Origin: Alphaproteobacteria bacterium
GTDB taxonomy: Bacteria; Pseudomonadota; Alphaproteobacteria; ATCC43930; CGMCC-115725
Assembly: GCA_030039975.1 (NCBI GenBank)
Contig: JASHUO010000665.1
Span: 1 to 6,702, forward strand
Reading direction: 5' to 3'
Length of the DNA stretch: 6,702 bases
Under the pieces are notes generated by a model, which was not told where the DNA came from, made no database searches, and saw only the letters and a program-made list of their open reading frames with translations. Shown piece by piece: positions 1 to 5,466 of this stretch (position 1 is its first letter; each line of letters begins with the position of its first letter). A program made the translations under genes and the position numbers.

Positions 1-716
1 CCGACGGCACGACATCCTTCGCCGAATTACAGGCCGCGACGGATTCCCGCAGCACCGGCGGCCTCATCTACTTCGCGTTCGATCTGCTCTACCTCAATGG
101 AAAGGACATGACGCGGCGCCGCTTCTGGATCGAAAGGGGCGGCTGCAAGCGCTGTTCAAAGGCGCGCCGGCGTCGATCCAATACAGCGGGCACCACATCG
201 GCGACGGCAAGCGCATCTTGGATGCGGCTTGCAAAGCCAAGGCCGAGGGCATCATCTCGAAGCGGGTCGACGCGCCCTATGTGCCGGGCAATCGTGGCTT
301 GTGGCGGAAATCCAAGTGCTTAAACCGCGAAGAGTTTGTGCGTCATCGGTTACAGCGAGCCCGAGGGCTCACGGCCGTATTTCGGCGCGTTGCTGCTCGG
401 CTACTACGACGATGACGGGAGGTTGGTCTACGCCGGACGCGCCGGCACCGGCTTCTCGGATGCCGAGCTGCGCCGCGTCTATGATCTGCTGCAACCGCTC
501 CGCGTTTCGGAGATGCCGCTCGATGCTCCGCCGCCGCGGACGACGCGGTTCGGATCGCCACTCGAGCTTTCGCGCGTGCATTGGCTCCGGCCGGAGCTGG
601 TCTGCGAGGTCACATATCTGACGCAGACGGCGGACGGGCTACTGCGCGCGGTCAGCTATCAGGGGATGCGGGCCGACAAGCCGGCCAGGGAGGTGCGGCG
701 GGAGCGACCGGGGTGA
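1..716 (+). pseudogene. ligD: LigD-type ATP-dependent DNA ligase, C-terminal part, frameshifted; 5' end outside window
   Basis: This is the end of the ATP-dependent ligase domain of bacterial LigD, the enzyme that seals double-strand breaks with Ku in non-homologous end joining. The frame enters at base 3 and shows the nucleotidyltransferase segment around YFAFDLLYLNGKDM. It loses one base near 117, where a Leu-Pro pair is expected, and continues in the next frame from about 122 with LQALFKGAP, the EGIISKR motif (motif IV) and WRKSKCLNREEF (motif V lysines). An extra base near 341 restores the first frame: VIGYSEPEGSRP, the OB-fold segment GALLLGYY, YAGRAGTGF, and a VTYLT...DGLLR ending, with TGA at 714-716. 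Without the second frame, translation stops at TAA 321-323. There is no polymerase domain after the ligase. The catalytic KxDG lysine lies outside the window. Two true mutations or assembly errors are both possible, but neither site is a homopolymer. Family identity is firm. Confidence 0.85.
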
Positions 717-806
717 GGCGTGTGATGCGCCCCAGCCGCCTCACGGCGGTCGTGGCGTAATGCCGCGCTACCGCGCAACGCCAAGAGGTGGCAACCTGAG
801 ACCGTC

Positions 807-1247
807 ATGGAACGCACCTTGGCGCTTTTGGCCATTGCGCTGCTCGCCGGCTGCGCCGCACCGCCACCGCCCGCTCAGCGGCCGTCGCCCGATCTCCGGC
901 CCTGGGCCGAACAGATACGCGCGCAATGTTCGAGCGAGCCCACACACCTCGCCGCTGAGCGCTGCGCCAATCCGACCATCGTCGCGCGCTATATCTCCGA
1001 GGGGCATGTCGATCCCGATATTGCGAGCGCTTATGCCACCAAGCGTGAGGATATCGCCGCCCGATGGGATACCGGCGAGATCACGGCGGAGCAGGCGAAA
1101 TCAGAGTTTGACGACCTGAGCCGGCGCGCCAATGCCATGCAGCGGCAACGGACTGCAGCGCGCCGGGCTGCTGCTTCGACGGCGTCACCCGATACACCGA
1201 CATTCACGCCGGCACCCTATCAGCCGACGCACATCGACATGCCTTGA
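807..1247 (+). CDS. Small lipoprotein of unknown function
   Basis: A 146-residue protein with a clear lipoprotein signal peptide: a short basic start, a hydrophobic core and the lipobox LLAGC with the lipidated Cys at residue 16. A proline-rich linker (residues 17-31) leads to a helical, charged domain (about 32-118) that holds two further cysteines near residues 41 and 53 and could carry a disulphide. The C-terminus (about 120-146) is Ala/Thr/Pro-rich and probably disordered. The ATG is preceded only by a distant purine stretch (783-790), so ribosome binding looks weak, but the signal peptide starts exactly at this Met. It lies 90 bases after the ligase relic and is convergent with the next gene. 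I do not recognise the family. A periplasmic face, membrane-tethered position is inferred from the lipobox. Confidence 0.8.
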   Translation: MERTLALLAIALLAGCAAPPPPAQRPSPDLRPWAEQIRAQCSSEPTHLAAERCANPTIVARYISEGHVDPDIASAYATKREDIAARWDTGEITAEQAKSEFDDLSRRANAMQRQRTAARRAAASTASPDTPTFTPAPYQPTHIDMP

Positions 1248-1273
1248 TAGGGCTTCGCGCTCGGCTTCGCTCG

Positions 1274-1314
1274 GGCGCTGAGCTGGCGCAGGGCCCGCGC
1301 CCAGAGCCAGCGCC
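1274..1314. terminator. Imperfect long hairpin between convergent genes
   Basis: A 7-bp outer stem (1274-1280 with 1308-1314) encloses a second short stem (1283-1286 with 1301-1304) and a GC-rich loop. It sits between the lipoprotein gene ending at 1247 and the minus-strand gene ending at 1350, where a bidirectional terminator would be expected. There is no T-tract on either strand, so intrinsic termination is doubtful and the structure may be incidental in such GC-rich DNA. Confidence 0.25.
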
Positions 1315-1349
1315 TCGCCCCAGCCGAGTTCGACCGGAGATCGGCGCCC

Positions 1350-1715
1350 CTATTTGAGGTCGACCTCTTCAAAGTCGAGGAAGTCGTAGATCGACGCCTT
1401 TCCGTCGAGAATTGCTCGGCGCTGGTCGTTGTCGAGGTGCCGCCAGCCACTCGCCAAGTCGATGTCGCGCTGGCGATCGGCAGGGCTTCTGGTGATGTCG
1501 TGGATGGCCGCGCGACCGACGCCGGGAATCTCCTCGAAGTGCCAGCCGGCCGCGGCAGAGCAGCGGGTGTACCCTTCGGATACCTCTTCGCAGAGCCATC
1601 CGGGCGGTCTAAGAGGCTGCTCCGCGCCGAACCAGTAGAAGAACATGGCCCCGCCGATTACGGCTGCGGCGCCGATTTCTCCCACGGCAACGGCCAGTCG
1701 CTTCAGCGAACGCAT
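1350..1715 (-). CDS. Single-pass membrane protein with extracytoplasmic domain, unknown function
   Basis: A 121-residue protein. A basic N-terminus (MRSLKR) is followed by one hydrophobic segment at about residues 7-29, ending in FFYWFG, which fits an uncleaved signal anchor with the rest outside the cytoplasm. The outer part has two cysteines (residues 42 and 52) that could form a disulphide, a Trp/Gly-containing middle and an acidic C-terminus (DFLDFEEVDLK). A good ribosome-binding site (GGAGG type) lies just upstream of the ATG on the minus strand, which supports this start. The 137-base gap to the plus-strand gene at 1853 is a divergent promoter region. I do not recognise the family. Coding is well supported by start context, codon pattern and topology. 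Confidence 0.75.
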   Translation of the reverse strand: MRSLKRLAVAVGEIGAAAVIGGAMFFYWFGAEQPLRPPGWLCEEVSEGYTRCSAAAGWHFEEIPGVGRAAIHDITRSPADRQRDIDLASGWRHLDNDQRRAILDGKASIYDFLDFEEVDLK

Positions 1716-1852
1716 GGAAGCCTCCGCTTCCTCAGCGTGCCACCCGGCGCTTAATCACCGATTACCGGCCGAGCGCCAGCGGCGAGCGCTCGTCCGACCG
1801 GCGGCTGGGCGCTGTTTACAGCATGGTAAGGCTGATCCTGTAGGCTTGGTCG

Positions 1853-2071
1853 ATGGATCGCCGACCCTGGCTGATGGCTGTTTCCATGCTCGCCCGCCAT
1901 GGCGGCGAAGCGGCGGAGGCGACCTTCCTCCAACTCGCGACTCTGCACCGTCTCGTCAAGCTGAACCAGAGCGCCGAGGACGCGGCCATGCTGCGGTTTT
2001 GCCAGCAGACCGGGAAAGCCCTGATAGCGATCGTGGCGCCGAGGCGCGCGGGACCGCGCAGCTTGAACTGA
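1853..2071 (+). CDS. Small helical protein, similar in style to DUF6961-type proteins
   Basis: A 72-residue, probably cytoplasmic helical protein. The order of features is a W..A..ML..HG...A start (residues 6-21), a Leu-rich central helix, and a D.A.LRFC.QT.KALIAI segment (43-60). Small alphaproteobacterial proteins of unknown function with this W/A...HG...A pattern are grouped as DUF6961; I offer that as resemblance only. The tail (62-72) is basic. The ribosome-binding site is weak (AGG at 1842-1844). The minus-strand frame over the same bases is Arg/Ser/Pro-rich and looks like a shadow. Divergent from the membrane protein at 1715. Confidence 0.55.
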   Translation: MDRRPWLMAVSMLARHGGEAAEATFLQLATLHRLVKLNQSAEDAAMLRFCQQTGKALIAIVAPRRAGPRSLN

Positions 2072-2151
2072 GCGGCGCCGCGGTCCCACGCCACCGCAAA
2101 GGGATCGCCATGACAAGATGGTGGCGACGCCAGCGGGACTGCGGGGACGAG

Positions 2152-2182
2152 TTGACGGTCGACGCCGGAGACGGCCTACAAT
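2152..2182 (+). promoter_or_regulatory. Sigma-70-type promoter for the coiled-coil gene
   Basis: TTGACG at 2152-2157 (5 of 6 to the -35 consensus) and TACAAT at 2177-2182 (5 of 6 to the -10 consensus) are 19 bases apart, slightly longer than the ideal 17. Transcription would start near 2189, leaving a leader of about 27 bases that contains the ribosome-binding site of the gene at 2216. It is the best promoter match I found in the window. Confidence 0.5.
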
Positions 2183-2215
2183 GATCGCGGCAACCCTGGG
2201 GGAAAGGGAACGCCG

Positions 2216-2410
2216 ATGGAGAAAACCATCGAGGCCATCGAGGCCGAGATCGCGAATCTAAAACAGCATGCCCGCGAATACCGACCCCTGGCGGCAGCAC
2301 ATCGCGCGGCCGACAATCTGCTCATCGCCGACAAGATGACGGAGGCCGCCGAGGACTGCGAAGTCAGGGCTGCGGAGTTGGAGGGGCTGTTGGAGGAGTC
2401 GCGGAAGTAA
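2216..2410 (+). CDS. Small coiled-coil protein of unknown function
   Basis: A 64-residue protein rich in Glu, Ala, Lys and Leu. Residues 1-22 show a heptad-like pattern of Ile/Leu among charged residues, and residues 40-64 form a second acidic helix ending in LEGLLEESRK, so a helical hairpin or coiled-coil dimer is likely. A purine-rich ribosome-binding site (GGGGGAAAGGGAA at 2198-2210) lies close to the ATG, and a promoter is visible upstream. It has one Cys and no signal peptide, so it is probably cytoplasmic. Its stop is only 7 bases from the stop of the convergent next gene. Function unknown; coding well supported. Confidence 0.75.
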   Translation: MEKTIEAIEAEIANLKQHAREYRPLAAAHRAADNLLIADKMTEAAEDCEVRAAELEGLLEESRK

Positions 2411-2417
2411 TCGCCAG

Positions 2418-2705
2418 CTATTCTTGCGGCTTGGTGTGCGCCTTGCTCTGCTGAAGCGGCGTTCGCGTCTCTTCAACCAACTTCTTTATCTCGGTGCCCA
2501 AGACCTTCGTGTCGGCGATCGTATCGGCCAGCTCGCAGGCGCGCCCCTCGGTCTCAATAGCCACCCGCTCAAGCTCCGCGGCGTAGTGCAGCAGATTCCT
2601 AACGGCGTCCCGCGCCAGGGTGTGTTTGGCGAGCCATCGGGCTCGCTCGGCTCGCTCCCGATGGGCGCGAGCATCGTCAAGCATGAGAAGCACGGACTCC
2701 GGCAT
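2418..2705 (-). CDS. Small helical coiled-coil protein of unknown function
   Basis: A 95-residue protein beginning MPESVLLMLDDARAHRERA. It is almost entirely predicted helix: an Arg/Ala-rich first helix (about 10-30), a middle YAAELERVAIETEGRACELAD segment, and a Lys/Glu/Thr-rich third helix followed by a polar tail. Small rhizobial proteins with this layout of arginine-rich helix then YA.ELE helix are common, with no known function. A longer frame starts at 2738, but the Met at 2705 has a G-rich site (GCGGGG) just upstream while 2738 has none, so I chose 2705. The gene converges on the one at 2216 with no room for a separate terminator. Confidence 0.65.
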   Translation of the reverse strand: MPESVLLMLDDARAHRERAERARWLAKHTLARDAVRNLLHYAAELERVAIETEGRACELADTIADTKVLGTEIKKLVEETRTPLQQSKAHTKPQE

Positions 2706-2791
2706 CGTCCCCGCTCTATTGTGCGCCGCACCAATCATCAGCGACCAAGCTCATTTCGGCAATGCTGATCTCCGTTCAGAGGAGTTGCGCG

Positions 2792-2890
2792 GTGAAGTTC
2801 AAGCCGGGGGTGCGCGTGCGGCTCGCACAGGCCCGGCAAACTACGGCGCGTCCTCATCGCCGGGGGCGAGGACTGTGGACACGGTCATGA
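2792..2890 (+). CDS. Possible 32-residue micro-protein or truncated gene start, GTG start
   Basis: GTG at 2792 is preceded by a strong ribosome-binding site (AGAGGAG at 2778-2784, 7-base spacing). The product begins (M)KFKPGVRVRLAQAR, which resembles the first strand of small SH3/KOW-like proteins (K.KPG..VR), then becomes Arg-rich and ends at TGA 2888-2890. The last third overlaps the end of the convergent gene at 2841. It may be the 5' end of a gene cut short, or simply a leader. Evidence is start context plus a sensible N-terminus only. Confidence 0.3.
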   Translation: MKFKPGVRVRLAQARQTTARPHRRGRGLWTRS

Positions 2891-3047
2891 AGACCCAGGC
2901 GGAGAGCAGAACACCGACAGCAACGACGAGCCAGCCCGACACTCGGGAGTCGAAGACCGTAACCGCGATCCCGAAGAACCAGCGGCAAATCGCGTAGACC
3001 CCGACGAGCGCGAGCAGCATCAGACCGGCGAGCGATCTTTTCGGCAT
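2841..3047 (-). CDS. Two-helix inner-membrane protein, unknown function
   Basis: A 68-residue protein with two hydrophobic segments, about residues 5-27 and 38-60, joined by a short polar turn (VFDSRVS). The N-terminus is basic (MPKR) and the C-terminus acidic (GDEDAP), so both ends are probably cytoplasmic. A longer frame begins at 3095, but the Met at 3047 directly follows a G-run (minus strand of 3051-3056) and starts the hydrophobic protein properly. The extra residues of the long form are Arg-rich and look non-coding. Family not recognised. It is divergent from the gene at 3281 across a 233-base region. Confidence 0.6.
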   Translation of the reverse strand: MPKRSLAGLMLLALVGVYAICRWFFGIAVTVFDSRVSGWLVVAVGVLLSAWVFMTVSTVLAPGDEDAP

Positions 3048-3157
3048 GCACCCCCCAATCCGCGCGCGCGCACGCATGCTGGTGTACGGGCTCAACTGGA
3101 TGCCCCCGTATCGCCAACCCCGCTGTCATATTGGCGGTTCCCACGACGGCGGCTCCT

Positions 3158-3172
3158 GCGTCACGGTGACGC
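3158..3172. promoter_or_regulatory. 15-bp perfect palindrome in a divergent intergenic region
   Basis: GCGTCAC-G-GTGACGC is a perfect inverted repeat of two 7-base arms around one base. It lies between two divergent genes (starts at 3047 minus and 3281 plus), about 110 bases from each. This form is typical of an operator for a dimeric regulator. The regulator is not identifiable from the window. Confidence 0.3.
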
Positions 3173-3244
3173 CGATCCTCGAGGCGGCGGGCGCCTACGA
3201 GGGCGGCTCCGCGAGTCGGCGTAGGAGAGCTTAATCACCCGCGG

Positions 3245-3250
3245 TATAGT
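3245..3250 (+). promoter_or_regulatory. Probable -10 box of the gene at 3281
   Basis: TATAGT matches 5 of 6 bases of the -10 consensus and would give a leader of about 24 bases that includes the GAGAGGA ribosome-binding site (3266-3272). No good -35 hexamer stands 16-18 bases upstream, so it may need an activator or be chance. Confidence 0.35.
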
Positions 3251-3280
3251 CGCCGCCGACACGCCGAGAGGACCAAGCAC

Positions 3281-3655
3281 ATGCTGCGGATAGCAGGCGT
3301 CGTCATCGTTGCCCTCGCGGCGCTCGCCATCGCCGGCGCGATCCTGGTGACGAATCATTACGAGATCGTGCGGGACGTGGGTGGAGGCTTGTACATGCGC
3401 CTCGACCGATGGAATGGCGCATATGAGATGTGTGGGAAGATCGGCGACAAAACTTATTGTGGCGCTGATCTGCGGCCAGCGATCGACGCTTTGGGCGAGG
3501 CTGAGTACCAGCAACGTCTGAGATATCCGCACGGCGATGGCTGCTATCAGGCGATCCTTCAACATGGCCGCAAGCCCGCCGAGCCTGAGAGACCTATCCC
3601 GCCAAATACCACCGTCGAAGACCTGATCCAGCGGCAGCAACAGCAACAGCGGTGA
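3281..3655 (+). CDS. Signal-anchored small protein with extracytoplasmic Cys domain
   Basis: A 124-residue protein. Residues 3-23 are strongly hydrophobic (VVIVALAALAIAGAILV) after a short MLR start, so it is exported and probably anchored. The outer domain contains GGLYMRLDRWNGAYEMCGK, a pattern of Arg-Leu-Asp-Arg then Gly then Cys that I know from many small rhizobial membrane proteins of unknown function, plus cysteines at 51, 60 and 88. The tail ends in a Gln run (RQQQQQR) encoded by a CAG/CAA repeat. The ribosome-binding site GAGAGGA is 8 bases before the ATG. It stands alone on its strand and converges on the lipoprotein gene region at 3883. Confidence 0.75.
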   Translation: MLRIAGVVIVALAALAIAGAILVTNHYEIVRDVGGGLYMRLDRWNGAYEMCGKIGDKTYCGADLRPAIDALGEAEYQQRLRYPHGDGCYQAILQHGRKPAEPERPIPPNTTVEDLIQRQQQQQR

Positions 3656-3689
3656 CTCGCGCGGCTACGCCATAAACCAGCCCAAGGTG

Positions 3690-3896
3690 CTAGCCGGGTG
3701 CACAAATTTGCGCAGCCTCTGCCGCCGCCGTCAGCCGGCGGCAGAGCGGGCGCATCGAGGCCAGCGCTTCGCGCGCGGCGCCGGGATCGCGCTGGACGGC
3801 CGCGTCTGGTGGTTTCCGACCCTAAGCCGCCGAGTCCTTCGGCTTCAAATGATCCGCAAGAACCAACCGACTGGCCTCGCTTTCAGTGAAGCCATT
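3690..3896 (-). pseudogene. Coding-like frame interrupted by an in-frame amber codon
   Basis: One minus-strand frame reads sensibly through 3896-3690: NGFTESEASRLVLADHLK then PKDSAA, an amber TAG (3822-3824), then 43 codons containing DPGAAREALASMRPLCRRL and EAAQICAPG, ending at TAG 3690-3692. Both halves have amphipathic helical composition and high GC at third codon positions, unlike most shadow frames here. No start with a ribosome-binding site is visible. The upstream part overlaps the end of the lipoprotein gene in another frame. I read it as a gene relic; the protein family is not recognised and chance cannot be excluded in GC-rich DNA. Apart from this frame and the 3717-3746 hairpin, the gap between 3655 and 3883 holds nothing I can name. 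Confidence 0.3.
3717..3746. repeat. Strong 11-bp perfect hairpin between convergent genes
   Basis: Positions 3717-3727 pair perfectly with 3736-3746 around an 8-base loop. It lies 62 bases after the stop at 3655 and downstream of the minus-strand lipoprotein gene. There is no T-tract on either side, so it is not a classical intrinsic terminator, but it could protect 3' ends or help Rho-dependent termination. It also falls inside the interrupted minus-strand frame. Confidence 0.45.
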
Positions 3897-4086
3897 GCTG
3901 CGTGGCAGGTCCGGGCGGCGGGTTATTCGCTGGGACGAGTGGAGCGCCCGCAGTATTCTGACCAGGAGCCGCTGCGGCCGTTGGCGTCTGACCGGGCTCC
4001 GGTTGATTGAGTGCATTGCTGCCGCAGCCGCTCAGAGCAAGCATGGTAAGGCCGATCGCAGATAGCGTGAATGCGATTGATTTCAT
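3883..4086 (-). CDS. Small lipoprotein of unknown function
   Basis: A 67-residue protein with a textbook lipoprotein signal: MKS start, hydrophobic core, lipobox LALSGC with Cys at residue 21. The mature part is short, low-complexity and rich in Pro, Ala, Gly, Asn and Gln, without clear fold. A strong ribosome-binding site (GAGGGGAA on the minus strand, 4098-4091) sits at ideal distance from the ATG. The protein ends in QQWLH, and a second coding-like frame begins over its last codons, so the present stop may reflect a frameshift. Family not recognised. Confidence 0.75.
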   Translation of the reverse strand: MKSIAFTLSAIGLTMLALSGCGSNALNQPEPGQTPTAAAAPGQNTAGAPLVPANNPPPGPATQQWLH

Positions 4087-4096
4087 GGCGTTCCCC

Positions 4097-4387
4097 TCAC
4101 TGGTAATGAGGCAAACGGGCGAACTGCCGGGTTCGTTCTGCCGTGGAGGGGAGCGTCATCGATCGGTTAGACATATCTGTCAAACCCGATCTGTAGGCGG
4201 CAGACTTCCCATCGCCGCCACGCCTCCGCTCGTTCTCCCTCGCCTTCTCGTCAAACACCTCCGCCTCGTCAGCGCGAAACCGGCGGCGCTGTCGTAGTCG
4301 GCCTACGACTGCGGCGACTGGATCGCCACCTCGACCGCGGGCTCGCCGGCGTCGCGGAGGTCGCGCCGGACTGGCGGTTAACCCAAT
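4097..4387 (-). other. Long open minus-strand frame without start codon, possible relic
   Basis: The gap between 4087 and 4450 has no convincing gene. One minus frame is open for 96 codons from 4387 to a TGA at 4097-4099 that overlaps the ribosome-binding site of the lipoprotein gene. Its middle (RADEAEVFDEKARENERRR) has the acidic/basic alternation of a real helix, but no ATG or ribosome-binding site precedes it, and its first third is Arg/Pro-rich. Neighbouring frames also carry short coding-like pieces, for example one ending VEVAIQSPQS at the TAG 4303-4305. A frame-scrambled relic is possible; chance is also possible. A 7-bp hairpin (4291-4297 with 4303-4309) lies inside. Confidence 0.2.
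4155..4183 (-). promoter_or_regulatory. Possible promoter and operator of the lipoprotein gene
   Basis: On the minus strand a perfect TTGACA (4183-4178) is followed, 17 bases on, by GATGAC (4160-4155), which matches the -10 consensus only 3 of 6. A short inverted repeat GACA-TATC-TGTC (4170-4181) overlaps the -35 box. The leader would be about 60 bases. The perfect -35 and correct orientation favour a role; the poor -10 weakens it. Confidence 0.3.
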
Positions 4388-4439
4388 CTAAATGCATAGC
4401 ATTCAAGGGAACGGCGCGCGGGGCTACCTCCGGTAACAT

Positions 4440-4449
4440 GGGAGCTCCC
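4440..4449 (+). promoter_or_regulatory. Ribosome-binding site inside a perfect palindrome
   Basis: The GGGAG site that serves the ATG at 4451 is half of the perfect 10-base palindrome GGGAGCTCCC, ending one base before the start codon. The complement is too close to fold on itself in cis, but it could pair with a second transcript or with the CCTCC stretch just upstream (4426-4430). It sets the start of the next gene. Confidence 0.4.
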
Positions 4450-4450
4450 G

Positions 4451-5002
4451 ATGTCTATAAGTAGCGTGAGTTCTTCACAGGCGAGTCTCAGCCCGCCAAA
4501 CAGCCAGCTCATCACCGAGTTCAAGAACGATTTCCAGCAACTGGGGCAGGCACTCCAATCGGGCAATCTGAGTGCGGCGCAGCAGGCTTATTCGACGCTC
4601 AGTCAGTTCGTCAGTCAGAACTTCCCGTCGGGCGGCGCCAACGGTCAGAGCAACCCGTTCACCCAAGCGCTGAACCAGATCGGCAGCGCGCTGCAATCCG
4701 GCAACATCTCCTCGGCGCAGCAGACCTTCTCTGCGCTGCAATCGACGGCGCCGGCGCAGGGCGGCCAGGGCGGAGCCGCCGGAGGAGTCGGCGGTGTGGG
4801 TGGCGGCGGTTCTGGCGGCGGAGCGTCGTCTTCGTCATCGTCGACAATCGTGAGCGAGACCAGCACGACTTCGCCCAATGGTATGACGACCACAGTTATC
4901 ACCTACGCGAACGGAACGACGCAGACGACAACGACATCTGGCGTGCCGACCTCTTCCTCCCAAAATGGGACGCCCTCTTCTTCTCAGAATATCGTCGTAT
5001 AG
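4451..5002 (+). CDS. Low-complexity protein with duplicated helical module
   Basis: A 183-residue protein with three parts. Residues 1-20 are a Ser/Gln-rich start without signal peptide. Residues 21-98 contain two copies of a helical module with the core ALQSGNLSAAQQAYSTLS (34-51) and ALQSGNISSAQQTFSALQ (80-97), 46 residues apart. A Gly-rich hinge follows (about 103-125), then Ser/Thr-rich sequence with an NGMTTTVITYANGTTQTTTT strand-like stretch (143-162) and a polar end. Proteins with LGxALQSGNLSAAQQAF-type modules are widespread in proteobacteria, but I know of no assigned function; a surface or secreted role is only a guess from composition. The ribosome-binding site is GGGAG 6 bases before the ATG. 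It is a lone plus-strand unit, with no clear terminator after it. Confidence 0.8.
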   Translation: MSISSVSSSQASLSPPNSQLITEFKNDFQQLGQALQSGNLSAAQQAYSTLSQFVSQNFPSGGANGQSNPFTQALNQIGSALQSGNISSAQQTFSALQSTAPAQGGQGGAAGGVGGVGGGGSGGGASSSSSSTIVSETSTTSPNGMTTTVITYANGTTQTTTTSGVPTSSSQNGTPSSSQNIVV

Positions 5003-5139
5003 ATCGGATTCCTTGAGCGGGCGGCGGGGCGGCCTGCTGTGGTTCTTTGTTTCCCGGGACCGGCAGCCGCCAACTCGGGCGCGCCGTGGTCCTGACGATG
5101 CGTCGCCGCCGGACTCAGGCGCATCCCACATAGGAAAGC

Positions 5140-5301
5140 TCAGTCTGTATTGGGAGGCCGTCTCTTCAGATTTGCGACGTGAGCGCGTGCCTCGTCTTCG
5201 GTCTTGAAGTGACCGGTGATAACGGGCGCCTTCCCGGGTTCCGTCCTCTCCACAGCGAAGGTCCCGTCCGCTCGGCTGATGATGCGGTACGTGGCTTCCA
5301 T
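5140..5301 (-). CDS. Small conserved-type protein (YRI...DGTFAVE fold), unknown function
   Basis: A 53-residue protein. The pattern YRIISRADGTFAVER, then a basic turn, then HFKTEDEARAHVANLKRR, predicts two or three strands followed by a helix. Many small alphaproteobacterial proteins share this YRI..R.DG.FAVE....F..E.EA..W/H layout, without known function. A longer frame starts at 5337; I prefer the Met at 5301 because the usual family starts just before YRI and the extra 12 residues add nothing. Neither start has a strong ribosome-binding site. It lies 165 bases downstream of the XRE regulator on the same strand, with nothing recognisable in that gap, so co-transcription is possible. Confidence 0.6.
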   Translation of the reverse strand: MEATYRIISRADGTFAVERTEPGKAPVITGHFKTEDEARAHVANLKRRPPNTD

Positions 5302-5466
5302 GGATCCAAGTATGACACGGTCGGGCCGCGCTTGCATCGGAGGTGCCTAACACGGCCCGGGCGGCAAGGTTCGCTATGGGTATTTGCCATCCGCACACCG
5401 GGTTCGCCGCCGCCGCGAAGCAGCCTCACGTATGAGCCTGGCAGCAGCTTTTCATCACCACAATCA

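Noticed and set aside
735..750. Short stem-loop after the ligase relic as a terminator
   Set aside because: Only five or six base pairs and no T-tract.
1751..2116. Minus-strand frame of 121 codons over the 72-residue plus-strand gene
   Set aside because: Arg/Ser/Pro/His-rich composition and no start context; it reads as a shadow of the plus-strand gene.
3234..3241. TTAATCACC-like sequence also seen near 1752, as a shared promoter element
   Set aside because: The two copies stand at unrelated distances and orientations to their genes.
3687..4010. Open plus-strand frame of 107 codons across the lipoprotein gene
   Set aside because: It has no ribosome-binding site, is Arg-rich, and is antisense to the well-supported lipoprotein signal peptide gene and to the coding-like minus frame.
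1820..4057. Near repeat AGCATGGTAAGGCYGATC at 1820 and near 4040
   Set aside because: Seventeen of 18 bases match, but one copy is inside a lipoprotein signal peptide and the other is intergenic, with no further similarity around them; chance or a tiny relic cannot be told apart.
4835..5398. Minus-strand frame of 187 codons
   Set aside because: It covers two better genes in other frames, its composition is extremely Arg-rich, and it has no start signal.
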